From: Neisseria sicca
Lineage (GTDB): Bacteria > Pseudomonadota > Gammaproteobacteria > Burkholderiales > Neisseriaceae
Length of the DNA stretch: 64,000 nucleotides
Assembly (NCBI RefSeq): GCF_003044565.1
Contig: NZ_POXG01000006.1
Coordinates: forward strand, 62,001 to 126,000
Reading direction: 5' to 3'
Both the position numbers and the translations under genes were made by a program. This document shows positions 42,031-51,916 of this stretch, piece by piece (the first letter of the stretch is position 1; each line of letters opens with the position of its first letter). The notes beneath the pieces are model-generated. The model did not search any database, was not told the DNA's origin, and worked only from the letters and a program-made list of their open reading frames with translations.

Positions 42031-42747
42031 ATGAATACCGATAACGAAACCCTTCATGCGCCCACCCCTTCTTCCATGATGCCCGCAGGCAGGCACGATT
42101 CGGAGCTGTTCCGCGTTTACGCCCTGATTTTGGACGGCATCACCGATCATGTTTTGCTGCCCGGCAAAAAATTGACCGAATCCGAGCTTTGCCGCCAGAT
42201 GGTTTGCTCGCGCAATACCGTGCGCGGCGCGCTGTCCCTGTTGGCGCACGACAAAATCGTCGATTTGCAGCCCAATCGCGGCGCGTTCGTCCATGTTCCC
42301 GATTTGAAGGAAATGCAGGACGTGTTCAACGCGCGTATCGAAATGGAAAGCATGATTCTGAACCTTCTGTCCGATATGCCCGATTTGGAAACCCGCCTCC
42401 AGCCGCTTTACGCCATGATCGAGCGTGAAGAACAGGCGTCCGACAGCGGCGACCGCGTGGGTTGGAACCGCTTATCCAACGCCTTCCACGTCGAACTCGC
42501 TCGCCTGATTGACAATAATGTCTTGTTCGACATCATGAACACCCTGTGCGCCCGTTCTTCGCTCATCGTCGCCGTCTTCGATGCGCAGCGTAATGAAAAA
42601 CGTGCCATCAATCCCCATACCCATTCCGAACACCGCGAAATCCTCGACCTGTTGGTCAACGGCAAACGCAACCGCGTCGTCAAAGTCATGCGCAAACACT
42701 TAAGCGCGTGCGTGGAGCGTTTGGAACGCAAATACGAAGCGGAATAA
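42031..42747 (+). CDS. GntR-family regulator with FCD (FadR-like) domain
   Basis: A 238-residue transcription factor. The N-terminal winged helix (about 28-95) has LLPGKKLTESELCRQMVCSR-type sequence and NTVRGALSLLAHDKIVDLQPNRGAFV. The C-terminal all-helical FCD domain contains the metal/ligand His residues (AFHVELARL and HSEHREILDLL). Such regulators sense small carboxylates or amino acids. Neisserial GdhR is of this type, but gdhA is not nearby, so I do not assign the name. Confidence 0.85.
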   Translation: MNTDNETLHAPTPSSMMPAGRHDSELFRVYALILDGITDHVLLPGKKLTESELCRQMVCSRNTVRGALSLLAHDKIVDLQPNRGAFVHVPDLKEMQDVFNARIEMESMILNLLSDMPDLETRLQPLYAMIEREEQASDSGDRVGWNRLSNAFHVELARLIDNNVLFDIMNTLCARSSLIVAVFDAQRNEKRAINPHTHSEHREILDLLVNGKRNRVVKVMRKHLSACVERLERKYEAE

Positions 42748-42760
42748 TCCCAATCACGCC

Positions 42761-42805
42761 AAAAGGTCGTCTGAAAACCAAGATTCAGGTTTTCAGACGA
42801 CCTTT
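42761..42805 (+). terminator. DUS-pair terminator of gntR-type gene
   Basis: AAAAGGTCGTCTGAAAACC and GGTTTTCAGACGACCTTT across about 9 nt. Confidence 0.75.
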
Positions 42806-42906
42806 GGTTTTGGCAAAAGCCGAATCGACGGCTGCCTTTTCCCGCTTTGGACAAAAGGTGTACAATCCGAATTCAAACGAACCGGAACGAATGGAAACGA
42901 ATCCAG

Positions 42907-43683
42907 ATGAAACCGAAAATACAGAGACACGAACATATCCTCACGCTCGTGCGCGAGCAGCATTTCATGACGGTCGAGCAGCTTGCGGAAGCCTTGGACG
43001 TTACCCCGCAGACCATACGCCGCGACATACAGGAATTGAGCGAAAGCGGTCAGTTGAAGCGTTACCACGGCGGCGCGTCGGTCGGCGATATTTCCGGCAG
43101 CGCGGCACAAGGCAAGCGCAATCATTGCCAAAATGAAAAAAACGCCATCGCCCGCTTGATTGCCGCCCACATTCCCGACAATTCGTCGCTGTTTATCAGT
43201 ATAGGCATGACGATGGAAGCTGTGGCCGCCGAGTTGGTCAAGCAGCGCAAAAACCTGCGGATTATCACCAACAATATTTACGTTGCCTCCATCACGTCCG
43301 CGCGCACCGACTACACCGTCATCATCACCTCCGGCGTTGTGCGCCCCTTGGACGGCGGGATTACGGGCGTGGCGACGGTTGATTTTATCAATCAGTTTAA
43401 AGTCGATTATGCCGTCATGAGTACGCACGGCGTGGAAAGCGACGGCTCGCTGTTGGACTACGACTATAAAGAAGTCAGCGTCATGCAGGCGATGATGAAC
43501 AACGCGCGGGTCAGGTATTTGGGCGTGGACCACAGCAAATTCAACAGCAACGCCTTGGTCAGACTGGGCGACATCGGCTCGTTTGACAAAGTATTTACCG
43601 ACCGCACACCTGAAGCCGCCATGCAGAAAGTTTTGGGCGATGCGGGCGTAGAATGGCTGGTTGCCGAACCCGTGTCGCTTTGA
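42907..43683 (+). CDS. DeoR/GlpR-family transcriptional regulator
   Basis: A 258-residue repressor-type protein. The N-terminal HTH has RHEHILTLVREQHFMTVEQL and VTPQTIRRDIQELSESGQLKRYHGG, the DeoR signature. The C-terminal sensor domain is of the sugar-phosphate-binding type (NNSSLFISIGMTMEAVA-like, VDHSKFNSNALVRLGD). I chose the ATG at 42907 over one at 42847, because the family starts directly at the HTH. Its effector and targets are not evident from neighbours. Confidence 0.9.
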   Translation: MKPKIQRHEHILTLVREQHFMTVEQLAEALDVTPQTIRRDIQELSESGQLKRYHGGASVGDISGSAAQGKRNHCQNEKNAIARLIAAHIPDNSSLFISIGMTMEAVAAELVKQRKNLRIITNNIYVASITSARTDYTVIITSGVVRPLDGGITGVATVDFINQFKVDYAVMSTHGVESDGSLLDYDYKEVSVMQAMMNNARVRYLGVDHSKFNSNALVRLGDIGSFDKVFTDRTPEAAMQKVLGDAGVEWLVAEPVSL

Positions 43684-43800
43684 TTTCAGGGGTTACAAAA
43701 GGTTAATGAAATTCGGGTACAATGGGGAAGCGTTTTCGGATGGCTGCTATTGGATGGGTAGGTCGTCTGAAAACTAAGCATCCGTACATGAATGTTCTTT

Positions 43801-43956
43801 TATAGTGGATTAAATTTAAACCAGTACGGCGTTGCCTCGCCTTAGCTCAAAGAAAACGATTCTCTAAGGTGCTGAAGCACCAAGTGAATCGGTTCCGTAC
43901 TATCTGTACTGTCTGAGGCTTCGTCGCCTTGTCCTGATTTTTGTTAATCCACTATA
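43801..43956. repeat. Correia element, long form (156 bp), in tandem-duplication copy 1
   Basis: Bounded by TATAGTGGATTAAA and TTAATCCACTATA. Flanks GTTCTTT and TTCAGAAGAAC are contiguous (GTTCTTT-GA-TTCAGAAGAAC) at 44680-44698, the paralogous empty site. Confidence 0.97.
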
Positions 43957-43987
43957 TTCAGAAGAACAGTTTTGAAAAGACGTAAAG

Positions 43988-44611
43988 ATGAATTTCCCCC
44001 GTATCAGCGAAAGAACATTTTCCGGCCTTTCATTGGCTGGCAGTATCATTATTATCATCACGACTTCGATATGGTTCAGTCAGGCAGACCCCGAACGCTT
44101 CGGGATTACATTGATTGCCGGTATGTTGATGCTTGGCTCGGCGAATCTGGTTTATGTCCTGCTTTCCCATCGTTTGCGACCCGCTACTGTGGCGGGCAGC
44201 GTGTGGATAACAACCATACTTTGGTTGTTGTTTATGATGGCGGTAGACAGTGCTGACAGTCATAATGACCCTTACTCCCCTAATTACGATCATCACGGAT
44301 CAGGTTTTTTGTGGCTAGGGTTGCCTGTATTTTATGTTGGTTCGCTGATTGCCTCCATTATCGCTACCGCAGCCCGCCCCAAGCTGCTCTCTTTGGAAAA
44401 ATCCTCGCTGCAAGCATTTTGGGCGTCCATGCGCTGGTCTTTTATCGGCACTACCGGTTTGCTTTGGATTTTTTCCCCAATCGCACTTTTGGTTATTTTG
44501 GGTATCGTTCTGTTGATTAACCGGCTGGTTGATTTTATCGATTCATCAACGGCATCAAAACGCCCGGAAGGCAATACTTCCGACCATTCCAATCTTTCAT
44601 CCGATTCGTAA
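43988..44611 (+). CDS. Membrane protein of unknown function, paralogue A
   Basis: A 207-residue protein with about five membrane helices (near 12-30, 41-60, 69-88, 105-125, 148-178) and a hydrophilic Ser/Asp-rich tail. It is a tandem paralogue of the next gene. The first ten residues and the last 85 are nearly identical; the central segment (HNDPYSPNYDHHGSG) differs. The ribosome-binding site is weak (GTAAAG). I do not recognise a family. Confidence 0.65.
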   Translation: MNFPRISERTFSGLSLAGSIIIIITTSIWFSQADPERFGITLIAGMLMLGSANLVYVLLSHRLRPATVAGSVWITTILWLLFMMAVDSADSHNDPYSPNYDHHGSGFLWLGLPVFYVGSLIASIIATAARPKLLSLEKSSLQAFWASMRWSFIGTTGLLWIFSPIALLVILGIVLLINRLVDFIDSSTASKRPEGNTSDHSNLSSDS

Positions 44612-44717
44612 TTGTCTATACAGAGGTCTGCTATTTGACGGATAGGTCGTCTGAAAACCAATCATCCGTATATGAATGTTCTTTGATTCAGAAGAACTGT
44701 TTTGAAAAGTCGTAAAG

Positions 44718-45317
44718 ATGAATTTCCCCCGTATTAGCGAAAGAACATTTGCTGGTCTTTCATTGGCTGGCAGTATCGTTATTATCATCACGACTTCGAT
44801 ATGGTTCTATCAGGTAGGTCCTGAAGATTTTGACAGCACATTGATTGCCGGTATGTTGATGCTTGGCTCGGCGAATCTGGTTTATGCCCTGTTTTACCGG
44901 CGTTTGCGTCCTGCTACGTTGGCGGGCAGCTTGTGGGCGACAGCCATCGTTTGGGTTTGGTATATGAGGGAAGTGGTCGATGAGCTCGCTTACATTCGGC
45001 ACGGTTCAGGTACTTTGTGGTTTGTGTTGCCTTTATTCTATGGCATCTCGCTGATTGCTTCCATTATCGCTACCGCAGCCCGCCCCAAACTGCTCTCTTT
45101 GGAAAAATCCTCGCTTCAAGCATTTTGGGCGTCCATGCGCTGGTCTTTTATCGGCACTACCGGTTTGCTTTGGATTTTCTATCCAATCGCAATTTTGGTT
45201 ATTTTGGGTATCGTTCTGTTGATTAACCGGCTGGTTGATTTTATCGATTCATCAACCGCATTCAAACGTCCGGAAGACAATACTTCCGACCATTCCAATC
45301 TTTCATCCGATTCGTAA
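44718..45317 (+). CDS. Membrane protein of unknown function, paralogue B
   Basis: A 199-residue paralogue of the upstream gene with the same helix layout and the identical start MNFPRISERTF. The 3' part (from IASIIATAARPKLLSLEKSS) is nearly the same in both copies, which points to recent duplication or gene conversion. The leader also repeats, including one DUS. A symmetrical DUS pair terminates it. Confidence 0.65.
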   Translation: MNFPRISERTFAGLSLAGSIVIIITTSIWFYQVGPEDFDSTLIAGMLMLGSANLVYALFYRRLRPATLAGSLWATAIVWVWYMREVVDELAYIRHGSGTLWFVLPLFYGISLIASIIATAARPKLLSLEKSSLQAFWASMRWSFIGTTGLLWIFYPIAILVILGIVLLINRLVDFIDSSTAFKRPEDNTSDHSNLSSDS

Positions 45318-45326
45318 TTGTCCATA

Positions 45327-45362
45327 CAGAGGTCGTCTGAAACGGTTTTCAGACGACCTCTG
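45327..45362 (+). terminator. DUS-pair terminator after paralogue B
   Basis: CAGAGGTCGTCTGAAA and TTTCAGACGACCTCTG with a short loop; near-perfect 16-bp stem. Confidence 0.75.
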
Positions 45363-45440
45363 TACCTTGTATTGACTGTAAAGCCATCCTATTTTCAGGT
45401 AAAATCGGCACGACATCATATTTTCAGATAGCTCCCGACC

Positions 45441-47129
45441 ATGCTCAATAAAGACCAATTCGCGGACAACCATTTCATCCGCACCATCATCGAAGAAGAC
45501 CTCAAAAGCGGCAAACACGAAGCCATCCAAACCCGCTTCCCGCCCGAACCCAACGGCTACCTGCACATCGGTCACGCCAAATCCATCTGCTTGAACTTCG
45601 GTTTGGCGTATATTTACGACGGCTTGTGCAACCTGCGTTTCGACGATACCAACCCCGAAAAAGAAAACGACGAATACGTCAACTCCATCAAAGAAGACGT
45701 CGAGTGGCTCGGTTTTCATTGGGCGGGTGAGCCGCGTTTCGCTTCCAATTATTTCGACCAGCTTTACGACTACGCCGTCGGTTTAATCAAAGACGGCAAA
45801 GCGTATGTCGATGATTTGACGCCCGAAGAAATGCGCGAATATCGCGGTACGCTGACTGAAGCGGGTAAAAACAGCCCTTACCGCGACCGCAGTATCGAAG
45901 AAAACCTCGACCTGTTCACACGCATGAAAAACGGCGAATTCGCCGATGGCAGCAAAACCCTGCGCCTGAAAATCGACATGGCATCAGGCAACATCAATAT
46001 GCGCGACCCCGTCATCTACCGCATCCGCCGCGCCCATCACCACAACACCGGCGACAAATGGTGCATCTACCCGATGTACGACTACACGCATTGCATTTCC
46101 GATGCCATCGAAGGCATCACGCATTCCTTGTGTACGCTCGAATTTGAAGCCCACCGCCCGCTATACGACTGGGTGTTGGACAACATCCCCGCGCCACACG
46201 CCACCCGTCCGCGCCAATACGAGTTTTCCCGTTTGGAGCTTTTGTATTCGATCACTTCCAAACGCAAACTGAACCAACTGGTTTCAGAGGGTCATGTTTC
46301 CGGCTGGGACGATCCGCGTATGCCGACCATTTCCGGTATGCGCCGCCGCGGCTACACGCCCGAAGGCCTACGCCTGTTTGCCAAACGCGCCGGTATTTCC
46401 AAATCTGAAAACATCGTCGACATGAGCGTATTGGAAGGTGCGATTCGTGAAGAGCTGGAAAACTCCGCCCCGCGCCTGATGGCGGTCTTGAACCCGCTCA
46501 AAGTAACCCTGACCAACTTTGCAGCCGGCAAAACCCAAAGCCGCCGCGCCGCGTTCCACCCCAATCACGAAGAAATGGGCGAGCGCGAAATCCCCGTGTC
46601 CCAAATCATCTACATCGAAGCGGACGACTTTGCCGAAAATCCGCCCAAAGGATTCAAACGCCTGACACTCGGCGGCGAAGTGCGCCTGCGTCACGGCTAT
46701 GTGATCAAGTGCGACGAAGTCGTGAAAGACGCGGCAGGCAATGTGATTGAACTCAAATGCAGCATCGACTACGACACCTTGGGCAAAAATCCAGAAGGCA
46801 GAAAAGTCAAAGGCGTGATTCACTGGGTTTCCGCCGAACACGCCGCCGAAATCAAAGTCCGCCTGTACGACCGACTCTTTACCGTTGAGCGTCCCGATGC
46901 CGTGCGCGGCGAAGACGGCAACTATCTGCCGTTCACCGATTTCCTCAACCCCGAGTCCGTCAAAGAAATCACCGCCTACGCCGAACCTGCAGCCAAAAAC
47001 CTGCCTGCTGAGAGCCGTTGGCAGTTTGAGCGACTGGGCTATTTCGTGACCGACCGCAAAGACCACAGTCCCGAGCAGCCCGTGTTCAACCGCACGGTCA
47101 CGCTGAAAGATTCTTGGCAGCCCAAGTAA
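45441..47129 (+). CDS. glnS: Glutaminyl-tRNA synthetase
   Basis: Class I synthetase charging tRNA-Gln, 562 residues. HIGH-type motif in [18 protein letters not shown] (about residue 40), catalytic-domain segments [10 protein letters not shown] and [23 protein letters not shown], and the KMSKS-type loop [13 protein letters not shown]-terminal anticodon-binding beta-barrel follows. The usual length for bacterial GlnRS. Confidence 0.97.
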   Translation: MLNKDQFADNHFIRTIIEEDLKSGKHEAIQTRFPPEPNGYLHIGHAKSICLNFGLAYIYDGLCNLRFDDTNPEKENDEYVNSIKEDVEWLGFHWAGEPRFASNYFDQLYDYAVGLIKDGKAYVDDLTPEEMREYRGTLTEAGKNSPYRDRSIEENLDLFTRMKNGEFADGSKTLRLKIDMASGNINMRDPVIYRIRRAHHHNTGDKWCIYPMYDYTHCISDAIEGITHSLCTLEFEAHRPLYDWVLDNIPAPHATRPRQYEFSRLELLYSITSKRKLNQLVSEGHVSGWDDPRMPTISGMRRRGYTPEGLRLFAKRAGISKSENIVDMSVLEGAIREELENSAPRLMAVLNPLKVTLTNFAAGKTQSRRAAFHPNHEEMGEREIPVSQIIYIEADDFAENPPKGFKRLTLGGEVRLRHGYVIKCDEVVKDAAGNVIELKCSIDYDTLGKNPEGRKVKGVIHWVSAEHAAEIKVRLYDRLFTVERPDAVRGEDGNYLPFTDFLNPESVKEITAYAEPAAKNLPAESRWQFERLGYFVTDRKDHSPEQPVFNRTVTLKDSWQPK

Positions 47130-47152
47130 TCTGTTTGCAATAGCGATATTGG

Positions 47153-47194
47153 AAGGTCGTCTGAAAACTTGAAATCGGGTTTTCAGACGACCTT
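47153..47194 (+). terminator. DUS-pair terminator of glnS
   Basis: AAGGTCGTCTGAAAAC and GGTTTTCAGACGACCTTT across about 10 nt. Confidence 0.7.
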
Positions 47195-47212
47195 TGTTGA
47201 TAAAGGAATGAG

Positions 47213-48115
47213 ATGGAACGTTATTCTGTACATTTGAAACTGCTGGGGATGGCAGTATTGTGGGGTGCGTCTTGGCCGATGGGGCGGATGCTGGGTCAGT
47301 CGCTGCCGCCGCTGACGGGCGGGGCGGTTCGGTTTGTACTGGCTTCTGTTTTGTTGTTGGGCTGGTTGTTTGCGCGCAGCAGGTTTGCAACCTTAGCGGC
47401 TTTGTCGGCGCGGCAATGGCTGGGCTTGGCGGTAGCTGCTTCCGTCGGGGTATGCGGCTATGCGGTGTTTTTCATGCTGGGTTTGCAGGTGATGCCGGCG
47501 GGCAAGGCGGCGGTGGTCGTGGCGGTGAATCCCGTGTTGACGCTGCTGCTGGCGGCTTGGCTTTTTGGCGAACGTTTAAACGCGAAGATTTTGGCAGGTA
47601 TGCTGCTGGCGGTCTGTGGCGCGATAACGGCGGTCACGCAAGGGCAGCCGTTGACGGTGTTGTCGGGCGGCATCAAGGCGGGGGAGTGGCTGATTTTCGG
47701 CTGCGTGGTCTGTTGGGCGGCTTATACCTTAATCGGACGTGCGGTCTTGCGCGGGATAGACGCGTTGACGGTAACGGCGGCAACTTCGTTCATCGGCGCG
47801 CTGATGTTGTCGGTGGTGGCGTTGTGGACGGACGGATTGCCTTTTGAGGCAATGGCGGCGATGGATGTACGCGGTTGGACGGCATTGGCGTGGTTGGTCA
47901 TCGGCGCGACGGTATTGGCCTACGCGTGGTATTTCGAAGGCGTGAAGACTTTGGGTGCAGGCAGCGCGGCGGCGTATATTACGCTCGTACCGATTTTCGG
48001 CATGCTCAGCTCGGCGTGGGTTTTGGGCGAACCTTTGCATATTTCGTTGGTTGCGGGTTGCGCGGCGGCAGTCGGCGGCATGACGCTGATGCGGTACGGG
48101 CAGAAGGTCGTCTGA
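47213..48115 (+). CDS. EamA/DMT-family transporter
   Basis: A 300-residue inner-membrane protein with ten predicted helices in two EamA repeats (about 8-140 and 150-295). Typical segments are LWGASWPMGRML, ALQVMPAGKAAVVVAVNPVLTLLLA and GSAAAYITLVPIFGMLSS. Substrate (metabolite or amino-acid efflux) is not inferable. The stop codon is inside a DUS (GGTCGTCTGA). Confidence 0.9.
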   Translation: MERYSVHLKLLGMAVLWGASWPMGRMLGQSLPPLTGGAVRFVLASVLLLGWLFARSRFATLAALSARQWLGLAVAASVGVCGYAVFFMLGLQVMPAGKAAVVVAVNPVLTLLLAAWLFGERLNAKILAGMLLAVCGAITAVTQGQPLTVLSGGIKAGEWLIFGCVVCWAAYTLIGRAVLRGIDALTVTAATSFIGALMLSVVALWTDGLPFEAMAAMDVRGWTALAWLVIGATVLAYAWYFEGVKTLGAGSAAAYITLVPIFGMLSSAWVLGEPLHISLVAGCAAAVGGMTLMRYGQKVV

Positions 48116-48168
48116 AATTTTTGTTCGGGTATTTTTACTTTATTGAAATTGGGTTTCAGACGACCTTT
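48104..48168 (+). terminator. DUS pair overlapping the EamA stop codon
   Basis: AAGGTCGTCTGAAA supplies the TGA stop. The complementary DUS follows about 35 nt later, with T on the 3' side. Confidence 0.6.
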
Positions 48169-48202
48169 TATTTATAATAGGTAAACAGAAGTGACGTGGA
48201 TT

Positions 48203-48219
48203 TATAGTGGGTTAAATTT
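48203..48219. repeat. Solo Correia-element end
   Basis: TATAGTGGGTTAAATTT matches the element end with one substitution. No second end follows, so it is a remnant. Confidence 0.6.
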
Positions 48220-48245
48220 CAATATAACGAACAAAGAAAGCATAA

Positions 48246-49142
48246 ATGCTGCCGCTTTATAACTTTATTTGGCTGACAGTGGTCGCCATACTGTGCTTGA
48301 TGCTTGTCGATATGACGTTGAAGGCTGAAAGACCGTTGTTTAAAGCAATGGCTGTCAGGTTCAATGTGTTTTTGCTGTGCTGTTTGGGCGTTCAGGCGTG
48401 GAGCGTGTGGATGGGGCAGCAAAAGCCGGAGGGGTATGTGCTTCGTGAGGATACGGTGGTAGATGGTTTTCCATTGCCCGCCGGAACAAAGTTGCATTTT
48501 CGGTGGAAAAAGGATATTGAATCTTACGAGTATGCCGTATTCCCCAAGCCCGTCGAATGGAAAGGCGTGATGATTAAGGCGGTGGAACGGAAGTTTTATG
48601 ACCAAAATATGGGCGAAGGCGTCTTTCTGAAGCCGACGGAAGTAGCCGATCGGAAACCGGTTTGGTCGGAAGGTTGGTTGTGCCGTGTGGACGCTGAAGA
48701 TTTTGGGTGGAAGTATGTCGGTACGAAGGATAAGCGAACGCCTTCGCCTGACGATTACCGGCTGACGGGGTGCCAGTTGGATGAGTCTTTCGCGCTGCCG
48801 GTGCCGCAATTGGGCGAAAATGTGAAGCTCGGTTTGCATGAAGTGAGATACATTGAATCCGGCAAAGTTTGGCTGGCATGGTTGGCTCCTGAAAATATGC
48901 CTTTTACAGGCTTGATCACGCTGGACGGTAAAAAGAATATTGTGGAAATAGAGATTGAACCCAAACAAACCGATATTTTGGGTTGCGTATTTGACAATGT
49001 TTCCTTGCTGACTTGGAATCGTGACCGGCCGGATATCTGGACGGTGTCGGCCCGCCCAAAAGCGGAAAATGAGTTGGTGGAAGAGCATAATGTGAAACAG
49101 CCGGAAACTTGTTGGGGGAGAAAACTTGTCTATCAGTATTAA
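48246..49142 (+). CDS. Membrane-anchored protein of unknown function
   Basis: A 298-residue protein with two N-terminal membrane helices (about 6-24 and 38-56) and a large hydrophilic domain, probably periplasmic or cytosolic depending on topology. The domain opens with GYVLREDTVVDGFPLPAGTKL, a pattern that recalls a beta-rich repeat fold. Four scattered Cys (CRVD, GCQLD, GCVFD, CWGR). I do not recognise a family. An AAAGAAAG site precedes the start. Confidence 0.65.
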   Translation: MLPLYNFIWLTVVAILCLMLVDMTLKAERPLFKAMAVRFNVFLLCCLGVQAWSVWMGQQKPEGYVLREDTVVDGFPLPAGTKLHFRWKKDIESYEYAVFPKPVEWKGVMIKAVERKFYDQNMGEGVFLKPTEVADRKPVWSEGWLCRVDAEDFGWKYVGTKDKRTPSPDDYRLTGCQLDESFALPVPQLGENVKLGLHEVRYIESGKVWLAWLAPENMPFTGLITLDGKKNIVEIEIEPKQTDILGCVFDNVSLLTWNRDRPDIWTVSARPKAENELVEEHNVKQPETCWGRKLVYQY

Positions 49143-49211
49143 TCGGCAGGTCGTCTGAAAAGGCGGCAACCGGCTGCTTTGTGTTCAATATTTTTTATCA
49201 AGGAAATCATG

Positions 49212-49817
49212 ATGTCCGCCCCGCTTGAAATCGAAACCCACCCTTTCCCCGCATTATTGCCGCCGCAGGCGACGGTAATGATGATGGGGACGTTTCCGCC
49301 CAAGGAAGACAAACGCGCGATGCAGTTTCATTATCCGAATTTTCAAAACGATATGTGGCGCGTCTACGGGCTGGTGTTTTTTAATGATGCGGCGCATTTC
49401 CAGATGCCGTCTGAAAAAGCGTTTGATGCGGAGAAAATCAAGGCGTTTTTGCGCGAACGGGGGATTGCGTCCTGTCCGACTGTGTTGAAGGCGGTGCGGG
49501 AACACGGCAATGCGTCCGACAAGTTTTTGCAAGTGGTCGAAACTGTCGATTTGGCGGCGGTGTTGGCGCAGATGCCCGACTGCCGCCATATCTGCACCAC
49601 CGGCGGTAAGGCGACGGAAATCCTGCTCGATATTCAGGGCGGCGGCATCAAAATGCCGAAAACGGGCGAAACCGTGCCGTTTCCGTTTGCCGGACGGGAT
49701 TTGACCCTGACCCGCCTGCCGTCCACTTCGCGCGCTTATCCTTTGAGTTTGGCGAAAAAGGCGGCGGCGTATCGGGCGTTTTTCGAAATGGCGGGTTTGT
49801 GTGAAAAACAGTTATAA
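49212..49817 (+). CDS. Uracil-DNA-glycosylase-fold protein
   Basis: A 201-residue protein of the uracil-DNA glycosylase superfamily, a less studied subgroup. Motif 1 is likely MMMGTFPPKEDKRAMQFHYPN (binding-loop type, with FHYPNFQNDMWRVYGLVF after it). Motif 2 is probably TRLPSTSRAYPLS near the C-terminus. Starts at 49179, 49209 and 49212 are possible. AAGGA at 49200-49204 sits 7 nt before the last, so I chose it. An ATGCCGTCTGAA-type DUS lies inside at 49404-49415. Base-excision activity is inferred, not shown. Confidence 0.78.
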   Translation: MSAPLEIETHPFPALLPPQATVMMMGTFPPKEDKRAMQFHYPNFQNDMWRVYGLVFFNDAAHFQMPSEKAFDAEKIKAFLRERGIASCPTVLKAVREHGNASDKFLQVVETVDLAAVLAQMPDCRHICTTGGKATEILLDIQGGGIKMPKTGETVPFPFAGRDLTLTRLPSTSRAYPLSLAKKAAAYRAFFEMAGLCEKQL

Positions 49818-49834
49818 TTGCCGACAATTTTCCC

Positions 49835-51095
<1,261 letters not shown>

Positions 51096-51127
51096 GGATG
51101 ATGTGAAGGTCGTCTGAAAACAAAAAT

Positions 51128-51595
51128 ATGATGATTCTCCCCAATTGTTACAGCTATTTCCGCATGGTATCCGACCACAATTGCGCCGATGAATTGACGC
51201 AATTGCTCGGTATCCGGCCGTTTTCTGTTACCCGATGTGGAGAGACGCATTTAGCTAATGGAATGCCACGCCCACAGCCGGCTGATTGGAGCGCATGGAA
51301 TGGCTGCCGCCAAGATCAGCCGGTCAATGACGTAGAAGGGCAGTGCCTGCGGATTGTCCGCCAATTACACGGGAACATTGATGCACTTGCCCGATTCCGT
51401 CGGCAATACCAAGCAAAATTTTGGTTGGAAGTTGTCCCTGAATATGTTGTGGATGCAGAACAAAATCCCTATATAGGATTTAGTCGGGAAATCATAGAAT
51501 TTTGTTATCTGACGGGTACGGAAATAGACGTCGACGTCTATCATTACTGCAATTTCTGCGACTCTGATGAAGGACAAAACGGTACGCTGCATTAA
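51128..51595 (+). CDS. DUF4279-like protein
   Basis: A 155-residue protein. The N-terminal LPNCYSYFRMVSD with ADELTQLLGIRPF, and SAWNGCRQDQPVND, resemble the DUF4279 family. Cysteine-containing C-terminus (YHYCNFCDSDEGQ). No signal peptide. Function unknown. Base composition is somewhat more AT-rich than trpB. A single DUS lies between trpB and this gene. Confidence 0.65.
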   Translation: MMILPNCYSYFRMVSDHNCADELTQLLGIRPFSVTRCGETHLANGMPRPQPADWSAWNGCRQDQPVNDVEGQCLRIVRQLHGNIDALARFRRQYQAKFWLEVVPEYVVDAEQNPYIGFSREIIEFCYLTGTEIDVDVYHYCNFCDSDEGQNGTLH

Positions 51596-51916
51596 TCTGC
51601 CTTCATTGAACTGAATTTGTCTTTTAATGTCTTTGGTTTTGGGATATCGACAGGATATAGGGCGTATTCGTGTTCACGCCGTGATTAGCTATCTCACTTG
51701 AAATTCTCAAAACAAGCCGTTTGAAAGTCCGCCTTTCAAACGGCGTTATTTTTAGGCTACCTGATATTTTTCTGCATACTATGCCGGATATGAGCCACAT
51801 CACCGAAAACCGGTTTTCAGACGACCTTTTCCTTATTCAATAAAGACTTTTCAGGTTTTCATCTAATCAGAGTGGGTTAAAATAGCGGAATTTGATATAA
51901 ACCCTTCTCAGAAAAT
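51596..51916. other. Intergenic region before bioA
   Basis: No gene seen. It holds the hairpin at 51716-51744, a single DUS near 51818, and the presumed bioA promoter close to the AT-rich stretch before 51917. No BirA-type operator consensus was recognised. Confidence 0.45.
51716..51744 (+). terminator. Intrinsic terminator with DUS-like arms
   Basis: GCCGTTTGAAAG and CTTTCAAACGGC form a perfect 12-bp stem around TCCGC, then GTTATTTTT. Arms differ by one base from the GCCGTCTGAA uptake core. Confidence 0.8.
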
